64,000 bases of DNA. It comes from Dyadobacter sp. 50-39 (GTDB taxonomy: Bacteria; Bacteroidota; Bacteroidia; Cytophagales; Spirosomataceae). This document shows, one piece after another, positions 8,356 to 16,228 of this stretch. The notes under the pieces are model-generated. The model worked only from the letters and a program-made list of their open reading frames with translations, ran no database searches and was not told the origin of the DNA. Numbering within the stretch: position 1 is the stretch's first letter; every line of letters starts with the position of its first letter. The DNA lies in NCBI GenBank assembly GCA_001898145.1, contig MKSR01000029.1, forward strand, positions 1 through 64,000, written 5' to 3'. Position numbers and translations under genes: made by a program.

Positions 8356-8613
8356 TTAGTTAACTGATAGATTCACTTTCTTTCCTCCTTCCGATTCAGT
8401 GTGTTCAGTTGTCAAGTAAACTGGTTGCTTAATCCTTGAAAACAGATTATCTACCCAATTCTTACCAACAGAATTTACCCAACGTCCAAAACCAAATTCT
8501 GCATCCGAATCCAGGTAAATAAGAACAGCTCCGTCACATTCGAAACGCCGAACAAATTCCCTCAAAACCTGTTCGTCCGTTAACTCTGTAGCCACTTTTC
8601 GACGTATTTTCAT
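8356..8613 (-). CDS. Small hypothetical protein, first gene of - operon
   Basis: 85 residues, not recognised. A helical N-terminus (LTDEQVLREFVRRFE) is followed by a hydrophobic strand GAVLIYLD and a Trp-containing stretch FGRWVNSVGKNWVDNLF. It is the first gene of the four-gene - strand operon with PurA-like and PfkB-NDT, and the next gene follows after five bases. Its upstream sequence (8614 onward) must carry the operon promoter, but I see no clear TAnnTTTG element. Confidence 0.6.
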   Translation of the reverse strand: MKIRRKVATELTDEQVLREFVRRFECDGAVLIYLDSDAEFGFGRWVNSVGKNWVDNLFSRIKQPVYLTTEHTESEGGKKVNLSVN

Positions 8614-9652
8614 CTACAATAAATTTTATAAATGTTAGAGTTTCAGTTTAATTATAATGATTTTTACTGAAAGCTCTAAAATTTGCATGTTTGTAATCTA
8701 TACATCAAAAGAATGACTAGGCAGGCAGCTACCAAAAAATGTTATTTAACGGTAACACTCATGAATTAAGTTATTGAGATCAGCTCTTACATTATCTCTT
8801 GGTCATGACTAGATTTTTTGTTAACAAAGTCTGCTGCTACTTCCCTTCAATTTGCACTATTCCATCAAGCACTTTTCCCGCCAGAAGGATTATTGCTGCC
8901 CAGTAAATTCGCTCACCCATCTATATAGAGGGCATTTCAAGTAACTTGATATAATTAAAAATTGGGGAATATAATCTTTGTTTATAACTATTTCAATACT
9001 CCGGATGGACCTCAGACACGTAATGCATCAAAAACAGGAAGTATTATGCCGCAAGCATACTTAAACTAACGATGTCTTTCCTGAAGAACTCAGTACTATA
9101 AGAGGCCATTCCAACGAAGCGCTTCAAAAACGAGCACCCAAAGCAGCGATCGATAAACGGGGAGTATTACAGAATACTCTCAGAAGTATCCGCCCGGGGT
9201 AGTTTGACAGAATTTTGTTTTAAGGGCGGCTTGCAAAAATCAAGTTGCCATTAAAAATTATGTTTTCCCCAAAAGATCATTTTAAGAAAACTTAGAAAAT
9301 GGCTCCTACCGGCTTTTCACTCTCAAAAGCCAAGCGCACAGGAAGCCTTTATGCTGCTCTCAGACTAAATAGGCTTAAATACTCCAAGCAAAGCCCAGAC
9401 GGTCCTTCAAAGATGTGCCGTATAAACCCGAGCAGACCAACAGAATCGCCTAGCTAAGGCTGTGTTTCTAGCCAATAGCAGAGATTGTAAAATTTCCAAC
9501 TATCTCATTGCAATGAAAGTGATCGGAAACTCGACAAAGCCTATCAAATTTTCTGATCTTCAAATCTCCTTGAAGCCGTCAACAACCGCCCTCCTTACAG
9601 CTCACTTTGTTTGTATTTATCCATATCAATATGTAACTTATGGTTAAAAACT
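8614..9652. other. Long region without a convincing gene
   Basis: About 1 kb between the - operon and the mobilization module. A 61-codon frame at 9462 has no family signal and its end overlaps the next gene's leader. Short matches to the coding style of neighbours are absent, so it may be decayed DNA or a control region. I see no long repeat, tRNA or CRISPR here. Confidence 0.5.
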
Positions 9653-10411
9653 ATGCTACACTCCTATTTTAAAATCCGTGATCCGTGGAATTTCAAACCG
9701 CATCAATTTGAGATTGGTACGCCGCTCATCAGGAGCTCTTTTCACGACAATCATTTCTTTTTAAAGCTTTACGAGCTCAGAAAGGACGATTTCTCTGACT
9801 TTTACGATTTCCATCTTCGCCACTACCTTCAAAATGCCTCAGGCATTGAGAGTGATTTTCACAGCTACGTTTCTGATATCGTTTCAACGCGGATTGCACA
9901 ACTAAAGCTCATCGATCCGTTTTCCCGGAAAGCACTACGCGCGAAACAACAGACTGAGCGACTAAGAACATTCCAGACCTTTCTCCACTCGATCGACCAG
10001 TGGAGCTCCTCACAAACCCTAGAAGCCATTATTGCAGAAAACAACAAAGAAATCGTTGGGCTTAGACAGCAAATCACCGAGCTCAAAGATCAACTCGACG
10101 CACTTCGTCGTTATGAGACAAAGACCAAGATCGATATTCGCGACAAGCACCTCCCCACTTTCGTTCACCTCATCCATCAACTACAAGAGTTGACGCTTCC
10201 TGACGAGCGCAGGCTTTTCAACTTTCAGGAACAGAGCGCCTGGTACAAGCTGGTAAGTAAATATTTCACGCATGACCGGAAGCCGATCCCTATAGAGACA
10301 GCTCGTAACTATTTTCCCGTCCAGAAAGAAAAGACAAGCAAAGAAATTGAGGTCCCGGAGCGTTTACAGCTCTTTAAAATTATCCTGACTAGTCCAGAGC
10401 CAGGCTGCTGA
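9653..10411 (+). CDS. Hypothetical protein of mobilization module, coiled coil
   Basis: About 252 residues from the ATG at 9653 (the frame is open from 9611, but MLHSYFKIRDPWNF looks like the real start). Residues 115-165 form a coiled coil (IIAENNKEIVGLRQQITELK). Rich in charged helices, no signal peptide. Proteins like this often precede the helix-turn-helix gene in Bacteroidetes mobilizable elements, but I cannot name a family or function. The following HTH gene starts 106 bases later. Confidence 0.65.
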   Translation: MLHSYFKIRDPWNFKPHQFEIGTPLIRSSFHDNHFFLKLYELRKDDFSDFYDFHLRHYLQNASGIESDFHSYVSDIVSTRIAQLKLIDPFSRKALRAKQQTERLRTFQTFLHSIDQWSSSQTLEAIIAENNKEIVGLRQQITELKDQLDALRRYETKTKIDIRDKHLPTFVHLIHQLQELTLPDERRLFNFQEQSAWYKLVSKYFTHDRKPIPIETARNYFPVQKEKTSKEIEVPERLQLFKIILTSPEPGC

Positions 10412-10517
10412 TGACCAGCTGCTAAGTTTGGTCATTGGAATCAGCCTCCCCCAGTTCATTTTTGCAAGCAACCGGCAGACACTATGTCGGGACGTTTCAC
10501 AATAAACTTGCAGGACA

Positions 10518-10787
10518 ATGAACGTAGAGATGATCACCAGGGAGGATCTGCAAAATCTGAAAAATGAAATCATTGCAGAGCTCAAATCAATCCTTTCGCA
10601 GGATAAGCCAACGGATAGCACTTGGCTTAGGAGTGCCCAGGTAAGAAAGATGTTAAGCATTTCACCGGGCACCTTGCAGAACCTTCGCATCCAGGGACAC
10701 CTTCGCTTTACAAAGATCGGTGGATGCTTCTTTTACAGTCAGCGCGACATCGCCGCCATGCTCAACAAAAACGGCTCTAAGCGATGA
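10518..10787 (+). CDS. Helix-turn-helix DNA-binding protein, excisionase-like
   Basis: 89 residues. The N-terminal helix is followed by WLRSAQVRKMLSISPGTLQNLRIQGHLRFTKIGG... (residues 37 on), the HTH_17/MerR-like winged helix seen in excisionases and small regulators of Bacteroidetes mobile elements; FFYSQRDIAAML is the wing and last helix. Probably regulates the mobilization operon or directs excision. It overlaps the next gene by four bases (ATGA). Confidence 0.8.
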   Translation: MNVEMITREDLQNLKNEIIAELKSILSQDKPTDSTWLRSAQVRKMLSISPGTLQNLRIQGHLRFTKIGGCFFYSQRDIAAMLNKNGSKR

Positions 10788-11107
10788 AAGGACTCCCCGA
10801 TGCAAGTGCTGCCATGGACATGGCGGTACTTGAGGCCGTCAAATCCGATGACCGGCTGAACTCTTACCACATCAGCCTTTATACCGCGCTTCTATATTAC
10901 AGCAAAGGCATCAGACAACTCCCGTTTCATGCAAGCCGCAGAAAGTTGATGGGCTTTTCCAGGATCAAATCCGGAGCGACTTATCACAAATGTTTGCGGG
11001 AGCTGGTCAGCTACGGCTACCTGGACTATCATCCTTCTTTTCACCCGCAACAGGGCAGTCGTATAGTGTTGACCGCAACTACGGTTTCTTCGGATGATGA
11101 TCGATGA
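10784..11107 (+). CDS. Hypothetical protein, possible winged helix
   Basis: 107 residues, no named family. The middle (YHISLYTALLYYSKGIRQLP, then RKLMGFSRIKSGATYHKCLRELVSYGYLDYHPS) has the helix-helix-recognition helix-wing order of a winged helix, as in replication or plasmid-control proteins. It is coupled at both ends (ATGA with the HTH gene, 14-base overlap with the next). A regulatory or replication-accessory role is plausible only from context. Confidence 0.6.
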   Translation: MKGLPDASAAMDMAVLEAVKSDDRLNSYHISLYTALLYYSKGIRQLPFHASRRKLMGFSRIKSGATYHKCLRELVSYGYLDYHPSFHPQQGSRIVLTATTVSSDDDR

Positions 11108-11465
11108 GAAGCTGTTAATCGAGCTCTTCGAACAGAGAGACCGAAAACGCAGAGAGGCCCTATTTGAGCTTTTCCGAGAAGACCTTTTTGCCAATCTGAC
11201 ACGCGCCAGGATCGCGGATATAATCAGCGCCAAATTGGGCAGGCCAGGGCTTATAACAGCAGAAGATGTGCGCTACTGCCGGTTTTATTTCAAGGACAAA
11301 AAGACTGAGCGGATTCACAGGGCTGTGGAAAAGGCAATACGTAAGCCGGATCAATCGCAATACGCAGAAAGCAATCAACCCGACGCTTTCAAGGTGACCG
11401 ATCCGGATGAAATCAAACTAGAAGACCAATTTAAGTTCAAATCAAAGCATTCAACCAAACAATGA
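11094..11465 (+). CDS. Hypothetical protein of mobilization operon
   Basis: 123 residues, strongly charged. The N-terminal half is helical (LIELFEQRDRKRREALFELF), the C-terminal third is Lys/Asp/Gln-rich and probably disordered. No catalytic motif. It overlaps the preceding gene by 14 bases and the ParA-like gene by four, so it belongs to the same transcript. Function unknown. Confidence 0.55.
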   Translation: MMIDEKLLIELFEQRDRKRREALFELFREDLFANLTRARIADIISAKLGRPGLITAEDVRYCRFYFKDKKTERIHRAVEKAIRKPDQSQYAESNQPDAFKVTDPDEIKLEDQFKFKSKHSTKQ

Positions 11466-12160
11466 AGAAGCAATTTCATTTCATCGTGCAGGCCAAAGGC
11501 GGCGTAGGCAAAAGCCTGCATACCTATCTGAGGGCGCTTTCGGAAGCGGACAGTTTTTCCCTTTTTGTTGACCTTGACAGCTCAACAAAAACCTCATCCA
11601 GGCAACTCGCTTTTCTGGGACAAGATCGGTTTGAGGCTTTCTCCCTGCTTGACAATCGAGAAAGGTTAATGCGTGATCTATTCATTGGCTATGTGGAAAG
11701 TCTGGTAGAAAGCCCCTTCGAGAAAGTGTATATGGATTTCGGGGCTCCGGAAAGCGAGCAGTTGCCCGCACTGATCACTCGTGATATCGAGTTAAAGGAG
11801 TGGTGTGACGAGCTGGGCATTGAAGCCATATTCCATATCATCATCGGTGGTGGCGGAGCGTACCTGCCAAGCATACAGTTTCTGGAAAAGATGAGAGCAG
11901 CATTAAGGTCGAAATTTGAGATCGTGATATGGCAAAACCTCTTTGGCTTTAATCAGTTTCCAGGCTTGTCCAAAGAGCTCGAAGACAACTGCACCGCACT
12001 CGGACTTGACCTGAGACGCTTCGGCGACTTTGAGCCAGCATCACTTTTGGGAGGACAGATTCTCGACGGCATCCGCAATGGCTATTCGCTGAAAGACTAT
12101 CCACCAGGCGCAAGGCTCAGACTGAGAAAGGAACTCAAAGAGAATTTCAGCGATGAATAG
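11462..12160 (+). CDS. ParA/MinD-like P-loop ATPase
   Basis: 232 residues. The deviant Walker A motif AKGGVGKS is at residues 11-18 and SLFVDLDSSTKTSS follows as the switch I/A' segment. The rest is shorter and more divergent than chromosomal ParA. Such ATPases in mobilizable plasmids and islands act in partition or help deliver the relaxosome (MobB/VirC1-like). It starts in an ATGA overlap with the previous gene and ends eight bases into the next. Confidence 0.8.
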   Translation: MKKQFHFIVQAKGGVGKSLHTYLRALSEADSFSLFVDLDSSTKTSSRQLAFLGQDRFEAFSLLDNRERLMRDLFIGYVESLVESPFEKVYMDFGAPESEQLPALITRDIELKEWCDELGIEAIFHIIIGGGGAYLPSIQFLEKMRAALRSKFEIVIWQNLFGFNQFPGLSKELEDNCTALGLDLRRFGDFEPASLLGGQILDGIRNGYSLKDYPPGARLRLRKELKENFSDE

Positions 12161-12677
12161 CCCGGAACCCAACCGTCTTACTCAGACCAGGGGTAAGTAT
12201 GCGGCCAAGTATGGTCACGAGATCGATGACTGGTCAGCCCTGTTTCTGACTGAAACCCAGGAGCATTTTCAAAGCCTGGAAATCCGGGTGGGAAAATCCA
12301 TCGCAGCCATCGACCGGGCCGCATTGGAGCTGAAAGGCAGGAAACGGTTCTTGCAGTTTCAAGACCGGGGCCAGGCCCTATTCTACGGTTTGGGTGTAAG
12401 CGCTCCTTATTCAATCGCAGGCATAGTCATATCTGTTTTGTTCTATGTATTGATACGCCATGGTCAGCAGTATGTAGAGCGGCAAAGAATTTTGGACGAG
12501 TACCAAAATGCGCCAGCTTACAGGATGATCATGGAGCAAGGAAAAATCGTCGAGTACAATAAGATGCTGTACCTGCAACTAACGCCTTTACCTAAAAAGG
12601 GGAAAGTCCAGATCGGTGAGCACTACATCTACGACTCCCAGGGCAAACGTGTGCTGGTTCCGCTAGGGGCCGAATAG
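12153..12677 (+). CDS. Membrane-anchored mobilization-operon protein
   Basis: 174 residues with one membrane segment near residues 88-108 (SIAGIVISVLFYVLI). The N-terminal part is soluble and helical and the C-terminal part ends in a beta-like YIYDSQGKRVLVPLG. Known Bacteroidetes mobilization operons often carry a small single-pass protein between the ParA-like and MobC genes, but I cannot name the family. It may link the relaxosome to the membrane. Confidence 0.6.
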   Translation: MNSPEPNRLTQTRGKYAAKYGHEIDDWSALFLTETQEHFQSLEIRVGKSIAAIDRAALELKGRKRFLQFQDRGQALFYGLGVSAPYSIAGIVISVLFYVLIRHGQQYVERQRILDEYQNAPAYRMIMEQGKIVEYNKMLYLQLTPLPKKGKVQIGEHYIYDSQGKRVLVPLGAE

Positions 12678-12690
12678 GACAGCTTGTTTT

Positions 12691-12810
12691 TCAAACGATT
12701 TCGAACAAAAGCGAACAACTTCAAACGCTTTCTAACGAATTCAAACACTTTCAAACAAATCCGAATTTTTTAGAACGGAAGCGAACACTTTCGGACAGAC
12801 TCGAACATGG
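12691..12810 (+). repeat. Twelve tandem 10-bp repeats, helically phased
   Basis: Starting at 12691, each successive block of ten bases begins with a variant of TCRAACR: tcaaacgatt, tcgaacaaaa, gcgaacaact, tcaaacgctt, tctaacgaat, tcaaacactt, tcaaacaaat, ccgaattttt, tagaacggaa, gcgaacactt, tcggacagac, tcgaacatgg. The period is exactly 10 with no slippage, near one helical turn, so a protein could bind cooperatively along one face. The array sits between the membrane protein and mobC-like genes. Likely binding sites for the MobC-like RHH protein or the ParA system at oriT. Confidence 0.85.
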
Positions 12811-12837
12811 GCTGTGGTTTTCTCCCTAGCCAGCTAT

Positions 12838-12894
12838 CGCCGGTACGTCGCAAAATGCGACTCCCCGGCGGAGCTGGCCAGGAGAAACCCCTGG
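12838..12894 (+). other. Candidate oriT hairpins
   Basis: CGCCGG (12838-12843) pairs with CCGGCG (12865-12870) and encloses GTCGCA (12847-12852) pairing with TGCGAC (12856-12861). A second small stem CCAGG/CCTGG lies at 12878-12882 and 12890-12894. The structures are right after the phased repeats and 46 bases before the MobC-like ATG, the normal place for an origin of transfer. The nick site cannot be located by eye. Confidence 0.55.
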
Positions 12895-12939
12895 ACCCCT
12901 GCTATTCGCCTCCGGCTCATAGCTAATCAAAAAAGACAT

Positions 12940-13599
12940 ATGGAAAATCAGAAAACGAAAGGCAGACCACCCAAACAGAAGGGGACTGTCAAAAGGGAAC
13001 ACTTTTCAGTCTGGGTGAGCGCTGACCAGAAAACCCAGATCAATCAGATCATAGAGAAAAGCGGGCTCTCTGCCAGTCAGTATTTCTTGACATTGGCGCT
13101 GGACGTTCCATTTAAAAAACCGCAAAAAAGATCGCTTCCAAAACAGGTCGCCGACACAGTCCGAATATTGGAACAGCTCTCGGGCATCTTGTCGCTGGCA
13201 GTTTTAAAGACTAAAGATCAACAGATGCTTTCTGCTCAATGGCAACAGAGCAGTCAGCGTGTCCGCTTACTCGCTGACCTTATTACCTTATGGGTATTTG
13301 AATCCTTTGAGATCCGCAGCATAAAGCAGACGCTTGGCAGCCTGCGTTCCTGGTTAAATGAGCTGACCAACTTTTTGTCGCTATTTCCTGACGAGCTCGA
13401 AAGCAAGCAGCAACTTATTGAAGAGTGCCGGTCGAACGCTCGGCTGGCAAGTGACCTGCGCGATAAATACGAAGCCTACTATCGAGCCCCACTATCAGAA
13501 CTAGAACGGGCTTGGAAAGCAGTGAACGCAGACGCCAGCTCAGTGCATCACGAGATTGAAAGTGCGCTTGCCACATTACTTAAAATGATGAAGACATGA
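12940..13599 (+). CDS. MobC-like relaxosome accessory protein
   Basis: About 219 residues from ATG 12940; an open GTG frame reaches back to 12814 but runs through the oriT-like hairpins, so the ATG is preferred. KGRPPKQKG is a basic arm, and HFSVWVSADQKTQINQIIEKS followed by GLSASQYFLTLAL is a ribbon-helix-helix of the MobC type; the remaining helical region resembles the Bacteroidetes MobC family (DVPFKKP, then several helices). It should bind oriT and help the relaxase nick. It overlaps the relaxase gene by four bases. Confidence 0.75.
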   Translation: MENQKTKGRPPKQKGTVKREHFSVWVSADQKTQINQIIEKSGLSASQYFLTLALDVPFKKPQKRSLPKQVADTVRILEQLSGILSLAVLKTKDQQMLSAQWQQSSQRVRLLADLITLWVFESFEIRSIKQTLGSLRSWLNELTNFLSLFPDELESKQQLIEECRSNARLASDLRDKYEAYYRAPLSELERAWKAVNADASSVHHEIESALATLLKMMKT

Positions 13600-14441
13600 T
13601 TGGGAAAGCAAGTTTGGGCAGTAGCGCCAAAAGGCTTATCGAGTACTGCTACTACGATAAACAGGTTTCGGCGAAAATGCAAAGAAAGCTGGATACGGAA
13701 GAAGTCCGTGGAGAACTGGTCTACATACAGAACCTGGGAATTAAAATACAGCCAGATGGAAAACTAGACCTGGACTACCTGATTAAACAATTTGAAGATA
13801 ACCACTCGCGGAATACGCAGCTGACCAAATACGTCTGGCATCAATCGTTTAGCTTCGCGCCAGGTGAAAGCCCCAGCAGCGAGACCATAGCCAGCATTAC
13901 TACTGAGTTTGCCAAGGAGTTTGGGTTTGAACAGAATCAAATGCTTGTTTTCAAGCATGAGGATACCGGTAATCGCCATTTCCATATCGTTGCAAACCGG
14001 CTCAACCACAATGGGAAAAATACAGCCGATCACTTTAAGAACTACGCCCGGATCGGGACTTTCTCTCGCAAAATGGAGCATAAACTGGGGTTAGTTCAAG
14101 CACCTGATATGCGCATCAATCAGCGAAGGACACAGGAACTATCAGTTACCGACCATGCACATTCGAAGCTAATACAGGCGATTGACAAGCTATTAGATAG
14201 TGTAAAATCTATTGCCGAGCTTAAAAAAGAACTCGTAAGTGTCGGATATAAATCTTACATCGGGCGCGGCATTGCATTCTTTAATATACAGAAGAAAATT
14301 AAGATCAAGGGCTCTGATTTAGGCCGTGACTATTCGCTTTCTTATCTTGAAAAGCGGTTGGCTCAAAATTTGGAAATTGGCCTTAAAAAAGAACTAAAAC
14401 CGGATTTAAAAAAGCAGAAAAAACGCGGTTTGGGTTTATAG
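13596..14441 (+). CDS. HUH relaxase / mobilization nuclease (MobA-like)
   Basis: 281 residues. The N-terminus MIGKASLGSSAKRLIEYCY carries candidate nucleophilic tyrosines (Tyr17, Tyr19, Tyr20). Metal-binding histidines are in KHEDTGNRHFHIVANR: His121, His128 and His130. This is the MOBP/Bacteroidetes relaxase arrangement. The protein nicks oriT and pilots the strand during conjugal mobilization, using a helper's type IV secretion system since no such genes are seen here. The C-terminus after residue 190 is basic and probably helps DNA binding. Confidence 0.9.
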   Translation: MIGKASLGSSAKRLIEYCYYDKQVSAKMQRKLDTEEVRGELVYIQNLGIKIQPDGKLDLDYLIKQFEDNHSRNTQLTKYVWHQSFSFAPGESPSSETIASITTEFAKEFGFEQNQMLVFKHEDTGNRHFHIVANRLNHNGKNTADHFKNYARIGTFSRKMEHKLGLVQAPDMRINQRRTQELSVTDHAHSKLIQAIDKLLDSVKSIAELKKELVSVGYKSYIGRGIAFFNIQKKIKIKGSDLGRDYSLSYLEKRLAQNLEIGLKKELKPDLKKQKKRGLGL

Positions 14442-14496
14442 ATGCAGGTTTTCGTAAAGAATAGCCTATTTTAGCCAAAAATAACCCATTACACCC

Positions 14497-14970
14497 ATGA
14501 AATTGAAAGCAATTAAATTCTTTTCCCCGGAGGAAAACCTCTCTAAAACCAAAGTGGTCGAAAAGGCTCCACCGCTTCCGACAGGTTACATATCTAATTC
14601 CGGCAAGCTTGTTTTCCCAGCGTCAGCGCTACGCGACCTGGGGATTGATCCGGAATCTACCCATTTCAAAATTGGAACCCAGGAAGGCAAGCGAAAAATT
14701 AAATCCGTATATCTTGTTCCGGCAGCAGGTTCCGATCAAACTTTTTCCTTCGAGAAAAGTGGCAGAGGCCATGTAATTCCATTGGCGCTTATTCTGAAAA
14801 AAGGTAACGTCAACTTCAAAAGCGAAAAACTGATTTTCAAGATTTCCACCTTTGACTTTGATCAAACTACGAAAGGCTATGAACTCGCGATCGAAACTGA
14901 AGCGCCAAAACCTGAGTATACCGGAAAGCCCCGTGGCAGAAAGCCTAAGGATGCGGCTGATGCGGAATAA
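14497..14970 (+). CDS. Hypothetical protein with C-terminal AT-hook
   Basis: 157 residues. The central region (SGKLVFPASALRDLGIDPESTHFKIG, in parts) resembles an AbrB-like strand-helix pattern, and the tail has GKPRGRKPKD near residues 142-151, a classical AT-hook (RGRKP) that would bind the minor groove of AT-rich DNA. It follows the relaxase after 55 bases. Its stop lies only 15 bases before the hairpin that ends the opposing transcription unit. Function unknown; a nucleoid or element-specific DNA-binding protein is plausible. Confidence 0.65.
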   Translation: MKLKAIKFFSPEENLSKTKVVEKAPPLPTGYISNSGKLVFPASALRDLGIDPESTHFKIGTQEGKRKIKSVYLVPAAGSDQTFSFEKSGRGHVIPLALILKKGNVNFKSEKLIFKISTFDFDQTTKGYELAIETEAPKPEYTGKPRGRKPKDAADAE

Positions 14971-15010
14971 AAACACTAAAAAATGCAGGTAACCTGGACC
15001 GGTTACCTGC
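14971..15010 (-). terminator. Intrinsic terminator for sigma/TnpB-like/ncRNA unit
   Basis: GCAGGTAACC (14985-14994) and GGTTACCTGC (15001-15010) form a perfect 10-bp stem with a 6-base loop. Reading the - strand the stem is followed by ATTTTTTAGTGTTTTT (14984 down to 14969), a good T tract. On the + strand no T tract follows. It therefore terminates transcripts coming from the TnpB-like gene and the structured RNA downstream of it. Confidence 0.85.
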
Positions 15011-15133
15011 CTCAATATCGGGTCACGTTTGCTTACCGTTAATTAAGCTAACCCAGTTGTATGTGCCCCTTGGCACTTAGTGAAACCGCCAGTGGTTTCA
15101 CCCTGCGGCTGTACAAGCAGCCTCTGTGAAAAT
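15011..15133 (-). ncRNA. Candidate guide RNA: three consecutive hairpins after TnpB-like gene
   Basis: Immediately after the TnpB-like stop, the - strand can form three successive stem-loops: 15118-15122 with 15107-15111 (GGCTG/CAGCC), 15094-15101 with 15080-15087 (GTGAAACC/GGTTTCAC, eight perfect pairs), and 15072-15076 with 15063-15067 (GTGCC/GGCAC). About 50 unstructured bases (15062-15011) follow, then a strong terminator. TnpB and Cas12f use a scaffold RNA overlapping or following the gene, with the guide at the 3' end; the unstructured 3' part could hold the guide. The folding is seen in the sequence; the guide function is inference. Confidence 0.65.
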
Positions 15134-16225
15134 TCATTCTACCAGCACAGCAATCCCAATCTTTACGGCTTTGCGCTCGATCTTTTGTTTGAGGCCGTAA
15201 TATCCCCAGTTCCTGAAAAGGAAAGGATCTTCCTTTGCTTGCTGCTCCTTATCTGTCTGGTCTACGAGCAGCAAAGTCGCTGCTTTATTTTTAAGGCATA
15301 TATCAATTAACCTCTTACTGTATACGTGCTGCTTGTGGGAGACATATCGCTTCTCTGATTGTATCAGCTGATCGATGCTCGTTTTTCGGAGCTGCCTTCG
15401 ACCGTTTTGGTTCATGAAGGGCATTGCTTTTCTTTTCCGCCGGATGGCGGCCTGGATAGCGAGCCTCTTGTATAGATACTCGTCTTTGCTTCCGATCGTA
15501 TAACGTTTGTTGCCGACTGAAACGATGATCGGGTAATCTAGCGACAAGCTTGCCTCAGCAATGATATCCTGGTCAAGCGGCTGCTCCTGCCGTTCTGTCT
15601 GAAAAACAGCAAGCATAAAAATCTTTCCTTTGTCAAGCACCAGTGAGCTGGTGCAAAGCTTTACCTGGCCAGCGAGTAATCTTTGGAGCATCTCGCGCTT
15701 GTCATGGCCTGTTTTTCCCAGGTATGTCCTGAACGGAAACTCGAATAACGAAAAGTGAAACACTGCCCCTTCTTTGCTGCTTCTTAGCTTCTTGACATCG
15801 GTTCCTTTAAACGGGATCGGGATTTCTTTTCTGAAACTGGGTAAGGCGCTTTCGCCAGTAGCAAGCGCCTTGCTCATCTTGTTGAAACTGGCAACCAGAT
15901 TTCCATTCAAGGCGCTCATGACGTGCATTGGAACACTGCCCTTATAGTTTTGGGCAAGTACCTGATAGCTCGTGTTCATCCGTGACGTAGAAAGCATCCC
16001 GTATTCGTCCTTTTTGATGTCAGAAAGCTTGGCCTTTACACCCTCAGTCAGATAGAGCAATTCTCTGAGCTGCTGCTGGACGTAATGGTGGGTAAAGATT
16101 TGGTTGGCAGCTTTAAAACAGATGTATCGCCATTGGTAGAGCGTATCCAAAATAATATTCTTCTGATCGATGTCGTCCGAATCGATCAAGAGCCGGATCT
16201 TCCGGGTAGTGAAAAGCTTTTCCAT
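15134..16225 (-). CDS. TnpB/Cas12f-like protein, probably nuclease-dead
   Basis: 363 residues. The N-terminal half has the TnpB/Cas12f pattern ending ALPSFRKEIPIPFK (127-140). The RuvC region is recognisable: SLSLDYPIIVSVG (226-238, Asp230 at the RuvC-I position), the helical KRKAMPFMNQNGRRQLRK bridge, and LLLVDQTD (318-325) where the RuvC-II Glu is Val321. FRNWGYYGLKQKIERKAVKI (338-357) is the helix before the zinc finger, but the protein stops there: no zinc finger and no RuvC-III Asp. It should therefore bind but not cut DNA, like TldR or dCas12f proteins. It starts three bases after the sigma factor gene, so the two are coupled. No TnpA or IS ends are visible. Confidence 0.75.
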   Translation of the reverse strand: MEKLFTTRKIRLLIDSDDIDQKNIILDTLYQWRYICFKAANQIFTHHYVQQQLRELLYLTEGVKAKLSDIKKDEYGMLSTSRMNTSYQVLAQNYKGSVPMHVMSALNGNLVASFNKMSKALATGESALPSFRKEIPIPFKGTDVKKLRSSKEGAVFHFSLFEFPFRTYLGKTGHDKREMLQRLLAGQVKLCTSSLVLDKGKIFMLAVFQTERQEQPLDQDIIAEASLSLDYPIIVSVGNKRYTIGSKDEYLYKRLAIQAAIRRKRKAMPFMNQNGRRQLRKTSIDQLIQSEKRYVSHKQHVYSKRLIDICLKNKAATLLLVDQTDKEQQAKEDPFLFRNWGYYGLKQKIERKAVKIGIAVLVE

Positions 16226-16228
16226 GAT

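Noticed and set aside
9462-9647. 61-codon + frame
   Set aside because: No similarity, no clear ribosome site and poor coding character; treated as noncoding.
12691-12810. CRISPR array
   Set aside because: Repeats are 10 bp with no spacers of normal length and no cas genes; it is a phased binding-site array.
15080-15310. + strand frame of 76 codons
   Set aside because: It lies opposite the TnpB-like gene end and the hairpin RNA, has no family signal and reads through the hairpins.
15134-16225. Active IS200/IS605 transposon with TnpB
   Set aside because: No TnpA, no recognisable ends, RuvC-II Glu lost, no zinc finger or RuvC-III, and coupled to a sigma factor gene.
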